From positions 248,001 to 312,000 of the forward strand of contig JAGKQI010000083.1 in NCBI GenBank assembly GCA_018806915.1: a stretch of 64,000 nucleotides of DNA, written 5' to 3'. This DNA comes from Phytophthora colocasiae (taxonomy: Eukaryota > Oomycota > Peronosporomycetes > Peronosporales > Peronosporaceae). Both the position numbers and the translations under genes were made by a program. How positions within the stretch are numbered: position 1 is the stretch's first letter; each line of letters starts with the position of its first letter. The notes under the pieces are model-generated. The model saw nothing but the letters and a program-made list of their open reading frames with translations, was not told the DNA's origin and made no database searches. Shown here piece after piece: positions 1 to 10,175 of this stretch.

Positions 1-1273
1 GTGTCGAGGTTTTTGTTGGTGCTACGAACCCTGCAGATTCGCTGTGCCGCAGCCTGCAGGGTGTTCTGAAGTTGCTGCTCAAATCGTGCAGCTGGGCTCA
101 GATCGACGAAGAGAAACTTGGCGAGCAGCGCTTGCCGCTTTCGAGTTCATGTCACTCGAAAGAGGCAAGCCGCTCGACATCGCTGCGCGCCCGCCTGCCA
201 TTATTTGCTCTCTAAAACCGCAGAAGAACGCCACCCCCCGCACCGTCTGAATAATAGGGCTCCGTAACGACCTGCGTCGGCCTGGAAGCTTCGCCCCGGA
301 ACCTTCCGAGACTGCTGGGGCGCTTGAGTCCTAATTTTCTCACAACTCCGGATGTTGTTGGGACACATCCGTCGCGATGAAGCCGCTGTCAGCGCCGTAA
401 TACACTGCGCCGAAAACGATTTCCTGCTGTCGCCTTGAGATACACTGCGGCCTACGTAGGTGACGGCAAACAAGAGAGTGCGCCGCAAGGAGGTAATCAA
501 CCCTCGCGAAACTGCGGCGTGTGACTGTTTGTGTGACGAGCAGCAGGCGGCGGCGACAGCAGGCGGAGTATCCACCGCAGCCGTTGCAGTCTAAGACGCT
601 CGTCCGTTTCGAGGCGCTGGTGGCTGGTGAGCGGCGAAAAAATGTGCCGTCCTAAAATGGTTTGTCCCGAATCAACAATGCCATGCCGCCGCGATGCAAG
701 ATGTGCCAGCGCTGCAGACGGGCGGGCCAAGTGGGACTTGCTTGGCTGGACACGAGAATTCCCCTAGCCCGTGCCTCAAATTCGATGTCAGCACTGGATT
801 GTACACGCTCAAAACATACATACACTTGTGGATGTGTACGTTGCAGCGGGAGCTTCAAACGCGCTCTCTGGCGAGAGCTTCAAGAGCGCCAGCGAGATAT
901 TACTCGGCGCCGCCCGTGTAAATCATCTGCAGCAACGCGTGCCACACTCGAAACCTGCTCGGTGGCACCGCCATCTGGGGCGACCAGCGCCGACACCAAG
1001 ACAGACACTCGAAGGGGCTCTTCTGCCTCGCGTACGCCCACCGTTTTCTGGCGCATACAAACCGCCAGTCAAAACGGCTGCTCGCTCCGTACTGTAAAAC
1101 CTTAGGCTAGGGCTAGGTTGCAAGCGAGAGGGGCATACCCTAATACCGCAACCAGATTCCCAATCAGCAACCCGATGGCACAACCACTTTCTCCCTCTGC
1201 TCGCTTTATTCTGCAATTCGCCGCAAAGATCGCAAGCATTTTGGGCTGGTGTGGCGTGTGTGTGATCAATTAG
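1..1273. other. intergenic, no supported gene
   Basis: No reading frame in this 1.27-kb stretch has recognisable protein features. The short open frames overlap on both strands and look random. It is the 5' flank of the Myb gene and presumably holds its promoter, but I see no element I can defend. Confidence 0.5.
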
Positions 1274-2491
1274 TTGAACCCTCCGAATCAGGCCCACCCA
1301 CCCATACAGAACCCCATGTCGGAGTATTTGGAGATGGCGCACAAGCACATGGCCAACGCCCACGGCAGCGCCGTGAACGACGGCTACAACCCCGTCTACC
1401 AGCCGCAGATGCACATGCCGCCTCCGCAGCACCCTGTGCGCTTCCAGGAGCTCCCCAGGCTGCAGGTGCCGCCCTTCGCGCTCACGCAGCAATCGCCTCC
1501 GTGGAAGATGCCGCAGGAGCAGCCTGCGCCGCGAATGAGTGTGTCGAACTTGCTTTCCGGCAGCTTCCGAGGGCGCGCGCAGCCGCAGTCCCAGCAGTTG
1601 CTGTCGCATCCTTCTCCTCCCGCCCCTGAGCAGCAAGTCCCAGCTCCGGCACCGCGTCGTCTGCCCAGTTTCGCAGACATCCTGGCGCGAACGAACCTCC
1701 TCCACCTTATGGGCCGGTCGAGCGAGCCCACAGAGGTTGCCGCTCCCGTCATGGAAGTGTCGATGGAAGAGGAAATGCAGATGCAGCAACCTCAGCCGGA
1801 GCAAATGATGGTCCCAGTGTTCCAACAGCAACAGCCGATGCAGCCCATGGAAGGCAGCTACACGGCGTTCGCACCTCCTCGTGTAGACACCAGTATGAAC
1901 ATGGATACGTCGTCTACTATGGGTGACGATCTGCAGAGCCCCATGGGTGCAGCTTCACCGGTGAGCCAGACGAGTGAGACCAACAAGCGACGTGAACGCT
2001 GGACGGAAGACGAACACGCCCGCTTTATGGAAGGTTTGAACCGTTATGGACGCAAGTGGAAAAAGATCCAAACTTTTGTCAAGACCAAGACGGCCGTGCA
2101 AGTGCGAACACACGCCTATGGCTACTTCGCCAAGCTGCTACGTAACATGCCTGAGGACGATGCAATCTGGGAACTAGCTGAAGAGATGAGCTCGCTGCCT
2201 GGTGCTGTGTTGAAGGGCCCTGGCAATGGCAAACGTCGTAACGAACCCAAGACGGATGAGGCCGGCATGGAAGTGCTCCGCCGTTTCGTGTTCTCCAAGA
2301 AGAAGACGGAGGACAAGAAGCAGCAACTGCCGGCACCCAGCACCGAGGACCGTGAGAACGTGGAGATGGCTGAGTCAACCCCCTCTAACGCCAACTCGCA
2401 AGCCCCCACTGGCTCGTGGAGCTCCACGCAGCAGTGGAAGGCTGATGACTCGGACGCGATGCTGGAGATCAAGCGCCAGCGCCTGAATTAA
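1274..2491 (+). CDS. single-repeat Myb (SHAQKYF-like) transcription factor
   Basis: Predicted nuclear DNA-binding protein of 405 residues, intronless. Residues about 240-289 form one Myb/SANT repeat: RERWTEDEHARF opens helix 1, then GRKWKKIQ, and the third helix reads VRTHAYGYFAKLL. THAYGYF occupies the place of the SHAQKYF signature of the plant and protist one-repeat class. The N-terminal half is rich in Pro, Gln and Met (for example VFQQQQPMQPM), like a low-complexity activation region. The C-terminus has a short KKK-rich stretch near KRRNEPK and FSKKK that could act as a nuclear signal. An in-frame ATG at 1316 (MSEYLEM) is an alternative start. The long open frame on the opposite strand over 923-1831 is a composition shadow. 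Family assignment is secure; target genes are unknown. Confidence 0.9.
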   Translation: MNPPNQAHPPIQNPMSEYLEMAHKHMANAHGSAVNDGYNPVYQPQMHMPPPQHPVRFQELPRLQVPPFALTQQSPPWKMPQEQPAPRMSVSNLLSGSFRGRAQPQSQQLLSHPSPPAPEQQVPAPAPRRLPSFADILARTNLLHLMGRSSEPTEVAAPVMEVSMEEEMQMQQPQPEQMMVPVFQQQQPMQPMEGSYTAFAPPRVDTSMNMDTSSTMGDDLQSPMGAASPVSQTSETNKRRERWTEDEHARFMEGLNRYGRKWKKIQTFVKTKTAVQVRTHAYGYFAKLLRNMPEDDAIWELAEEMSSLPGAVLKGPGNGKRRNEPKTDEAGMEVLRRFVFSKKKTEDKKQQLPAPSTEDRENVEMAESTPSNANSQAPTGSWSSTQQWKADDSDAMLEIKRQRLN

Positions 2492-2902
2492 GTAGTATAT
2501 TTTTGCGGCCCCCCATGAGTGAAATTGTAGGCATCAGGATAATAGGACACAAAGAGCACGAACAGTGTATAAAAACGATATACACTCGGCAACAACGTTA
2601 ACTTATTTATTTCAAAGCATGCAAAGTGGTGGTGGAGTTGCAGACGTTCTAGTACTGAAGTACATGCTTGTTTCAGTCTCCAAATATTGGCGAGTGCGAC
2701 ACCGGGAAAAGAAACGGTCGGTCCGCCCAGATGCATCAAGACTTTCTGGGTCAGAGAACAGCAGCACCATTTGGCTGTCGCCGTTGGACAGAGAATCAGG
2801 GCAGAGAGCAAATTGCTCTGAGCAAGACAAGAACGTTGCGATTACTCCGGTAGAGCGTTCATGAAGATGCCGCGTCTACTGTAAATTCCGCGTGGTACAG
2901 TG
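2492..2902. other. 3' flank of Myb gene, no gene seen
   Basis: About 410 bases between the Myb stop codon and a MITE. No coding signal or RNA gene is recognised. Confidence 0.4.
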
Positions 2903-2904
2903 TA

Positions 2905-3299
2905 CTACCGTATTTGAGATCTCATAGTTCAGAGAGATCTCATAGTTCGCACTGTGTAATAGCTAATCAGCAACGTTGTTCAGTCCACATCAGCAATTGA
3001 GATCTCATAATTCGTAGCGTAAAAATAGGTCAAAACTCTCAAAAACAGGGCGCTCACTTCGAGAAAAGCACCATGGGGCCGCGGCCGGAAGGAAGGAAAG
3101 ACGAGGACGACGGGCATCGGTAAAGCTCCTAAGTAATTCAAACGTGGTGCAGTATCGTACGAGCACAAACTACGAGTAATAGAGTTCCATGATGCAGTAG
3201 TTTTAGAGACGTGTCGGTACCTGTACGGCTCTTGTACATTTTACAACAATACAACTTCAAAAACCTGGGGTCTGAACTATGAGATCTCAAATACGGTAG
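2905..3299. mobile_element. mariner/Stowaway-like MITE
   Basis: A 395-bp noncoding element with perfect inverted ends. The left end begins CTACCGTATTTGAGATCTCA and continues to TAGTTCAGA; the right end (to 3299) is its exact reverse complement over 29 bp. A TA dinucleotide flanks each end (2903-2904 and 3300-3301), the target duplication expected of Tc1/mariner-type insertion. Extra copies of the GAGATCTCATA core lie inside near 2935 and 3000, so the end motif is repeated subterminally. No transposase is encoded, so it would depend on an element elsewhere. Superfamily is inferred from the TA duplication and terminal repeats only. Confidence 0.8.
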
Positions 3300-3602
3300 T
3301 ACCTAGCAATTTGAATCCAGTGCGCAGCTGCGCCCTTTTGTGGCTCACAGCGTTCGAAGCGGACACAGAAGACTCTTCTGATAAAATTTCTTTCGCGCAC
3401 AGCAAAATCGTCTGGCATGCAATTTGATGGGCTTGCAAACGATGTTCTTGTACATGTAAGCACTGCTGGGCATAACCAGTGAAGACCGTGATGGAAGGTG
3501 CCGCAAGCTTAACCCCTCTAACCCGGTATTCTGTATCCTACAGAATAATATATTGTACAGGATTTAATATCCAGCAAACTCATCAGCGCTCCAAAACTCC
3601 GC

Positions 3603-3950
3603 ATGAAGATTATTGTATGGTGTCTGGATCAGTCCACTTTCCTAACAGATCGGCGATGGGATGATAGACGGGTATTATTCAAGGAGGATAGAAAGACGTG
3701 CTATAAATCCCCAACAGGTTTGAAAATTCTGTCGAAAGCCCATCGGTTCACGTGTCAGAAGCTACCTCACATTGTCATTCGAAAAATGAACGGCCCAGCA
3801 GAGATGCCGTTCAAGCAACTATGGCGCGAGATCTGCGAGGAAGGCTGAAGGCTCGTAAGCCGACAGGGATGACCTAGAATCAACGCTACGTGAAGCCGGG
3901 GTGAAGGGCCGTCTCGACGAAGCCAGACGTGGCATAAACTTCTTTGAAGG
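3603..3950 (+). pseudogene. piggyBac transposase N-terminal fragment, broken
   Basis: The first frame, to the TGA at 3846-3848, encodes 81 residues ending MPFKQLWREICEEG. A different frame from about 3866 to 3950 encodes DDLESTLREAGVKG followed by RLDEARRGINFFEG, which I recognise as similar to the N-terminal part of oomycete piggyBac-type transposases. A short acidic frame (3997-4248, PDDPEFDSSE...) follows. No catalytic Asp block is found, so the gene is dead. It belongs to the TTAA-flanked element around it. Assignment rests on position in that element and a partial family resemblance. Confidence 0.5.
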
Positions 3951-4472
3951 TTAGTGGCCTTATTTTTGTGCCACCACAGTTGTCGACACAGAGGAGGTGG
4001 GCGCTACAGGTGAACTACCAGCAGCTATACCGGATGATACGGAGCAAGACGGCGCGACCAATGCCTTTTTTCCGGATGATCCAGAATTCGATTCAAGTGA
4101 GTGCATGGCTGCTGATGAAGAAGCAAAGAGCGAGACCGATGAACCAAACGGAGCCGACGGCCTCATCGACTCGGACGTGTTTGGTAGCGACAATTTCATG
4201 GAGAGGCTCCGAAAGCGAGCGACTGTTTGGCTCTACAGCTATCGATGACGTGAATCTCGTGGAGACCGCTGATGTCAGCGATTCCGATTCCAACGCCGAC
4301 GAAGAAGACATTATGGCAGACAACGAGGTGGTCCACTTGAGGAAAGTGTAGAAGAAGATGTAGAAGACCTGGAAATAAATGACAACGTTCCGGAAACTAG
4401 TAACTTTGACTTGACAGGTGATCTCTGCGATATCCCAGAGTATGGATAGATCACATACAATGAGGAGCACTG

Positions 4473-4839
4473 CAGTAAGCCGGGATGCTGCCAGAATAAC
4501 TCAAGTGGTGCTTTACTAATTCTGGATGTTGGTGTGCACACTGAATTTCCATAGCCGTAAGTCAGGATGCTACAGAATAACTCGAGTGGTGCTTTACTAG
4601 TTCTGGATGTTGCGTGTGCACACGGAATTTCCTGTAGCCAGTCAGATGCTACAGAATAACTCGAGTGGTGCTTTACTAATTATGGATGTTGCCCCGAATT
4701 GTGTGCACAGGGAATTTCCCGTAGCCGTAAGTCAGGATGCTACAGAATAACTCGAGTGGTGCTTTACTAATTCTGGATGTTGCCCGCACAGGGAATTTCC
4801 CACAGCCGTATGTCGGGATGCTACAGAATAATTCGACAC
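4473..4839. repeat. tandem repeat, about 4.4 copies of an 80-88 bp unit
   Basis: Four imperfect full units and a partial fifth run head to tail inside the piggyBac-like element. Each contains GATGCTACAGAATAACTCGA, then GTGGTGCTTTACTA, then TTCTGGATGTTG and a variable linker before GGAATTTCC and GTAGCC. Units differ mostly in the linker (0-12 bases around GTGTGCACA). The core CTACAGAATA also occurs in the terminal repeats of the element, so the satellite may derive from them. Confidence 0.8.
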
Positions 4840-5228
4840 ATCCAGCTACTGGCGCTGCGCAGAATCAACTTTAGACTCATATCAACGCCGAGGACCTGGT
4901 GTTTGTCATATCACGCTAGAAGCACACGTTAGTGAACACATCGGATCACCAAGCAGAACAAACGCAGGCAGTACTTGTGTAAGGTGCGTTCCGCCTTGAG
5001 CACCTTCTGTCAGCAATGGTTTAGGCGGTCGTACCGCTCTGCCACGTTCACGCTCACGTGCTATCAGAAATGGCACGATACCTCGGGTGACGGGAAGAGC
5101 ATTCCACCGAGCCTAAAAGATGATTAGATTCCGCAAACGTGAGAGAAAGTAAAGACGAGGAATAAGAAGGACAACTAGTTAGCACCACGTACTTTGCAGT
5201 AGGTCTTGCTGGAGCCTGCAGAGAAGTA

Positions 5229-5274
5229 TTTGCCCAGTTCCTCCTCACTACCCGTTAGTTAGGAACTGGGCAAA
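5229..5274. repeat. 14-bp perfect inverted repeat
   Basis: TTTGCCCAGTTCCT at 5229-5242 is mirrored exactly by AGGAACTGGGCAAA at 5261-5274, with an 18-base loop. It lies in the right half of the piggyBac-like element. No further role is evident. Confidence 0.6.
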
Positions 5275-5846
5275 TTCTTCCTCTTCGCGCGCTTTGCACT
5301 TCGCGCGCTTTTTGGCGGATGGTTGGTTGGCGCCAAGAGTGCCGCACAGTACAGAGTCGTTTCAAATTTGACGGGGGTTGCCGAGTGAGAGGTTTTGAAC
5401 ATGTTTTGTCCGCCAGGGAGCCAATAGGAGATCGCCAGTTTCGCAGATGTTGGATACATTGTGCATGCTATAGCCGATGATGTACACTTTATGTACAGAA
5501 TATGCCTCGCCGAGCACGAAAGGGCTTCCAACGGCATACTTTTCGCAGGTTATCGTTCATACTTTAATCAAGATAATTGCTTATTCTGTAGAATACAGAA
5601 TAACGGCTCGGGTTAGAAGGGTTAAGCAACTTCACGATTCCCCCACTTCTTTCGCTATCTAATTAAAACCTACTTACGAATCGCTCACTGTTGAGAATCA
5701 AGCCCTCATGAAAAATACTATGCGTCACCAAAGTGACCTTAAGTTAACAGAAAACAAACCATTTATTTCTCCTTACAACACGAACAGGCAAGTGGGCACA
5801 TGGACACTTATGCAAGCTTGAACCCCGTAGAACACGTTCAGTCGGT

Positions 5847-6404
5847 TTACTCCGATCGAAGCTTGCGGTAGCCCTTCTGAGTAGCAATCCCGCTATTGGC
5901 AGCTCCAGCTCCAGTAGCTGTAGCTCCCGCAGTCGCCTTAGCTCCGCCACTGACAGTTCCTCCCACACCAGTACCAGCGTTTCCGCCGCCAACACCGGCA
6001 GTGGCACCGACACCAGCACCGGCATTTCCACCCACTCCTCCGTTCACAGTTCCTCCAACACCGGCGCCTGCGGTACCACCAACGCCAGCTCCAGCATTTC
6101 CGCCCACACCGCCCTCAACACCCGCTGTTCCTCCTACGCCACCGCCAACTCCGGCAGTTCCACCAACGCCAGCACCAACTCCAGCAGTTCCTCCGATACC
6201 AGCCCCACCGTATCCGTTACCGACGCCAACGCCAACGCCACGACCATAGAGACCCGCACCAGCACCCGCACGACCACCTCCGTACAAGCCCGCACCGCCA
6301 TGCAGAAGTCCGAAGGTCTGGGCAGCCTGTTCCTCAGCAAAGGCGCCATTCGAGAGAGCCGCAATAGCGAGACACAAAGTAGCGAACTTGTTGCAGTTGA
6401 ACAT
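5847..6404 (-). CDS. secreted glycine-rich repeat protein
   Basis: 185 residues. The N-terminus [20 protein letters not shown] is a good signal peptide with likely cleavage after AFA, so the product is predicted to be exported. The mature part is almost wholly Gly/Ala/Val in short degenerate repeats such as [12 protein letters not shown] and [11 protein letters not shown], ending in a basic tail (KGYRKLRSE). Such composition is typical of structural cell-wall or extracellular-matrix proteins, but no enzymatic domain is present. The repeats make the DNA strongly biased, producing long false frames on the other strand. The gene starts 222 bp beyond the piggyBac-like element. Expression and exact role are unknown. 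Confidence 0.75.
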   Translation of the reverse strand: MFNCNKFATLCLAIAALSNGAFAEEQAAQTFGLLHGGAGLYGGGRAGAGAGLYGRGVGVGVGNGYGGAGIGGTAGVGAGVGGTAGVGGGVGGTAGVEGGVGGNAGAGVGGTAGAGVGGTVNGGVGGNAGAGVGATAGVGGGNAGTGVGGTVSGGAKATAGATATGAGAANSGIATQKGYRKLRSE

Positions 6405-7000
6405 TGTTGGAGAAGTCGCTTGTTTCTTGAAAGTTGTAGAGCTGATGATGTGAGCTCAAGTGAGGATGTTTGGAAATGAGCTTCGATCAGCGGCCGCAAC
6501 TCCTGGAAGCGTGTTGATGCTGTACACTTGCCATGATTAAAATTGTGCGGAGGAGTTCTTGTCTATGATGACCAGCACTTCATCTGACATACGAACAGTA
6601 AAAGTCGCATGGGGCATCCATGAGCAACAACCACTTCAACTAACCTCATACAAACTCTTGTAAATTTCAAGAGATACGATAAGACTATACGGACACCGAA
6701 GGAGGTAAACCATCCTTACGCCATAGCCGACTGCTTCTCGATAGTATCTACCTTGCTACGTGTAGTATCCAGCGTCGAGAAAAGATAGCAAGCGTCGAAT
6801 TGGACGTTGTTATGGATGGCAACACACCTTGCCACTAAGAAGTATTACACTCGATAATAGCTGCAGCAACGCTCACAATAAACTAGAACAGATTTAGAAA
6901 CTATTAATATTTAGAACATACAGATGATGGCGGGCCACCTTCGTGCAACACTCCAAGCAGTAAAAAGAGCCAAAGCGTCGGCAGACAGCATCTCATCGCC
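6405..7000. other. divergent intergenic region
   Basis: About 600 bases between the start of the glycine-rich gene (-) and the dynein light chain gene (+). It presumably contains both promoters. No defined regulatory motif or RNA is recognised. Confidence 0.4.
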
Positions 7001-7461
7001 ATGGTGCGCTTCCTGCAGCTCTACCTCTGTCTAACCCCAGTTACGTAACCTCTCCTTGCTCTGTACAGCCAGGATACGAAGCTGAGGAGACCATCAAGCG
7101 CATTAAGAGCCACAAGGGCGTGCAGGCTGTGCTCATCGTCAACCAGGAGGGCGTCCCTATCTATTCGAGTACGAGTGACGAAGAGTTCGCTATGGACCAC
7201 GCGGCGCTTATCTCCCAGTTGGCAGCCAAAGCGAAGTCCACTATCCGCACGCTGGATCCAACGAACGACATGACGTTCCTGAGGATTCGCTCCAAGAAGC
7301 ACGAGATCATGATCGCTCCTGGTTTGGATATTTTCTAAATGATTTCTAGATCTGTGCAGTTATTAATTTTCGCTTCTGGTGTTGTAGATAAAGAGTACGC
7401 GCTGATCGTGATCCAGAATCCGAATCCAGGGGCAGAGTTGGAAACGCCTGACAACAACTAA
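7001..7461 (+). CDS. DYNLRB: roadblock/LC7 dynein light chain
   Basis: Light chain that dimerises and binds dynein intermediate chain in cytoplasmic and axonemal dynein. Three exons are inferred: ATG alone (7001-7003), 7069-7321 and 7388-7461, separated by introns of 65 and 66 bp with GT...AG ends. The model gives 109 residues, normal for the family. Exon 2 encodes [20 protein letters not shown], then [10 protein letters not shown] and [19 protein letters not shown]; exon 3 encodes the conserved end YALIVIQNP. The G at 7321 plus AT at 7388 make the split Asp codon. The one-codon first exon is inferred because no other upstream ATG reaches the frame through a plausible splice; the rest is clear. 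Confidence 0.88.
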
Positions 7462-7801
7462 GTTGGCTGGTACGCAAATAAAAATCTTTAAAAATTCTGT
7501 TTCTACTTTCGTGAGGGTCGAGCAAATTAATGGGATTGATTTCTAAAGTCAAACAAAGATTCTTTAGAGAATAATATTAACTTTGCCCCTCACCTATGGA
7601 GTATATTACTGGATTTAGCGTGTTGATTGCTTTCGAGCTGGTTGACATTTTGAGCTGTTGAGGCTTAGATATCAACTACAGACAAGAAAAAATTATCACA
7701 ATATAGTTTTTCAACAAATACGTACAATTCCTGTGGATGCGGCTAGGCATGATACTTTGATTGAGGTGGAGACATTCCCGATTAATAACTTTTGATTTGA
7801 T

Positions 7802-7820
7802 GACTTTGACTGAAAGTTTG
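7802..7820 (+). promoter_or_regulatory. box shared upstream of ankyrin paralogues
   Basis: GACTTTGACTGAAAGTTTG lies 25 bp before the ATG of ankyrin gene A. Near-identical copies occur at 10510-10528 (+) and 38054-38072 (-), each just upstream of another ankyrin copy. This may be a conserved promoter or 5' UTR element, or only residual paralogue similarity. Confidence 0.4.
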
Positions 7821-7845
7821 GCATTATCACCATGCCGACTGTGAA

Positions 7846-9800
7846 ATGCCCACTTCCAAAGTAGCAATTCTACTGTCGATACACCATTCCAAGAGCCGTC
7901 GAAATTCTCGAATGAAAGGGAACGAATTGCTGCCGTTTCAGGTGTTTGCTGTGTGCAGACACTGGTTTCCATCCGATGGAGACGACGATTTGGCTCGAGT
8001 CATCGTCACTTTCCTGGGTGAAATATCAAAACAGGTATCACTCTCGACAGCCTACAAAACAAGTGGTGGCAGTCTACCATTCATTCAGTACTTAGTCAGT
8101 CATGAGTTACCGACAACGGATCCTATCATCCAACGTTGGGAGTTCAACAATGTGACGGGTGAAGCTGCAGCTCGAGGTGATTTAAGGACATTGCAGTGGC
8201 TAGTAGAGAAGTACCAACCAGAAGAGATTGCTGCAGCTGTTGATAATGGACATTTGCATATTCTGGAATGGCTGTGGGCAACCCATCGGAGCAGAACAAT
8301 TTGGGAAGGAATTGAGCTGTGTTTGAACAAGCAAAGCTACCATAGTGATACGGTCCACTGGTTACGTGTTCGCACCGAGATTCCGCCTGAAGACGCTGAA
8401 GACTTGTTGCTACTTGCTGCCAAGAATGGGGACGTCGAACTTGTGCGCGTGTTGTATGAGAACTTTCCGCTGTGTATTCAACGTGCCGTTGGCTGCGCAG
8501 TTGACCATTGCCAGTGGGGAGTTATTGACTGGATCGCGGCGAACTGCAAGGTGTTAAGCTGGGAGATGATTGTCAATGCTCTTGTCCGTGCGGGTAATTT
8601 GGAGAGGCTGAAGCCTTTAGTTGAACGTCGAATGCTGAGTTGTTCCCTGGATTCTAATGGCAATCGCCATTGGGTATCGTATGTGCTCAATGGTGACCAA
8701 ATTCTGGAGCTGGCTGCTGAGTATGGACACTTACACATCGTCAAATGGCTACACGAAGAAAAAGGGGTCACAAATGCTGGCTATAGCTACAAGAGAGCTG
8801 CCAGGAACGATCATTTAGACGTCTTGATCTACATGTACGACAACAAGATGAAAGAGCGAAATGGTGGTACTTACGCGATGAATAGTGCGAGGTCTCTGGA
8901 AACAGTTAAGTGGCTCCACTCGCACTTCCACCACAACAAACTGTGCAGCTACCGAGCGATGGACAAAGCTGCGAATAGAGGAGACCTCGAATTGGTTCAG
9001 TGGTTCCACGCCAACCGCTCGGAAGGCTGTAGTTCATCTGCAATGCATTGGGCAGCAATGAGTGGTCATCTCCACGTGGTAAAATGGCTCCATGCAAATC
9101 GAACCGAGGGCTGTTACGAGTCAACAATGAAGAGAGCAGCAAAGCATGGTCATCTAGAGATAGTCCAATGGTTGCATACGAAGTGTTCGAGGTAGGCCCT
9201 GCCATGGATGATGCTGCTCGATGTGGAAATCTTGAGATGCTTCAATGGTTTCACAAAAATCGCGATGGAAAGTGCACTACTTACGCAATGGATTCTGCTG
9301 CTGCTAATGGCCACTTAAAAGTGGTGAAATGGCTACACAACCATCGTACAAAGGGATGCACAACAAACGCTATGAATGAAGCTGCCGAGAATGGACATCT
9401 GGAGGTGGTTAAGTGGCTACACTTGAATCGAAGAGAAGGTTGCACCACGCGTGCTATTGACATGGCAGCAGCAACTGGCCACATGAAAGTGGTGAAAGGG
9501 CTTCAAGCTAATAGGTCAATGAGTTGTACACCGTTCGCTGTGGAAAAGCTTCTCAGCTTGTCAGGTCGTCGTGATGAGGTGGCGTATCTCGTATCGGAGT
9601 TCCCAAGATGTCGTAAGGTTCACCTTAAAAGACTTAAAGTCTCCCGGCTGGAAGTTGTCGAGTGGCTGCTTGCCTATACACACGCGCTGGACGGTTGCAT
9701 ATTGGAAGTACGGTCCTGCAACAGATACATTTGTGAGTGGCTACTGCAACATGACTGGCAAGGAAATGTTCGAGATCGCTTCATTTGCTTCTCTCGGTAG
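7846..9800 (+). pseudogene. ankyrin-repeat protein, copy A (one frameshift)
   Basis: Large ankyrin-repeat protein of a type common in oomycete genomes. The first frame gives 449 residues (to 9195) with an N-terminal non-repeat region (CRHWFPSDGDDDLARV, HELPTTDPIIQRWEFNNVTG) followed by repeats of about 30 residues built on GHLHVVKWLHANRTEGC. A second frame continues the repeats from about 9202 (AMDDAARCGNLEMLQWFH) to a conserved C-terminal block (LSGRRDEVAYLVSEFP, CEWLLQHDWQGN) ending at 9800. Compared with the paralogue at 30211-31378, about 10 bases are missing around 9180-9200, which causes the shift. Ankyrin repeats bind partner proteins; no enzymatic domain is attached. Either a recent pseudogene or a shortened protein. 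Confidence 0.75.
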
Positions 9801-9949
9801 ACACTCGGCTAGAGTGTGCTACAATTTGTATTGGAAGTACACAGCAAAACTAAACGTTTATTTTTCTCAGCAAATCAATGTTTTAAGGACTAGAATCTCT
9901 TTAGCCAGCTACGGCGTCTGTATTCGAGTTAATAACCAAACGATTACTC

Positions 9950-10175
9950 ATGGCCACTGCCTCGAGGTGGAAATATGGGATTTCACCGTGGTGCGTAGTG
10001 GAAGTGCCAGTGGCAACTTTTCACAAATGGCTGTTGTATTCTCAGCCCAGCAGTGTACGTAGAGCACAGTATCTGAAAAACAATTTGCAACCAAATCTCA
10101 ACTAAATTCATCAAATTCCGCAGTAGTATACGCTCGACGTCCTGTAACAGGATGCGTGTGGAATCAGTTTAGGAA
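9950..10175 (-). pseudogene. relic of the 3' end of a TauD-type dioxygenase gene
   Basis: Diverged copy of the last part of the tauD gene at 11670-12864. Shared pieces in the same order are ATGGCCACTGCCTC (tauD: TTGGCCACCGCCTC), GGGATTTCACCGTG, GCACAGTATCTGAAAA at the former exon-3 boundary, and ACGTCCTGTAACAGGATGCGTG. No open frame is left. It lies directly 3' of ankyrin copy A in convergent orientation, the arrangement also seen between ankyrin copy D and the intact tauD, showing that the pair was duplicated as a unit. Confidence 0.7.

Larger units (their letters stand above)
3513..5621. mobile_element. decayed piggyBac-like element
   Basis: The ends are CCCCTCTAACCCG on the left and CGGGTTAGAAGGG on the right, inverted repeats with one mismatch over 13 bases, followed inward by related tracts (TATTCTGTATCCTACAGAAT on the left, ATTCTGTAGAATACAGAATA on the right). 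Each end abuts TTAA (3509-3512 and 5622-5625), the hallmark target of piggyBac transposases. Inside are a broken transposase N-terminal region and a satellite-like repeat. Size 2.1 kb. The ends resemble those of the second piggyBac element at 56996-61034 (CCCCTTGAACCCGA). Confidence 0.85.

Noticed and set aside
923..1831. 302-residue minus-strand frame over the Myb gene
   Set aside because: Antisense to the Myb coding region, rich in Leu/Arg/His from codon shadowing, with no domain.
4473..4839. CRISPR-like array
   Set aside because: Units are directly abutting degenerate repeats without unique spacers, in a eukaryotic transposon.
5280..5315. Small GC-rich direct repeat CTTCGCGCGCTTTGCA
   Set aside because: Only two short copies; no evidence of function.
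5896..6249. Pro-rich plus-strand frame ([12 protein letters not shown])
   Set aside because: Complement of the glycine repeats of the secreted protein; the minus frame has the signal peptide.
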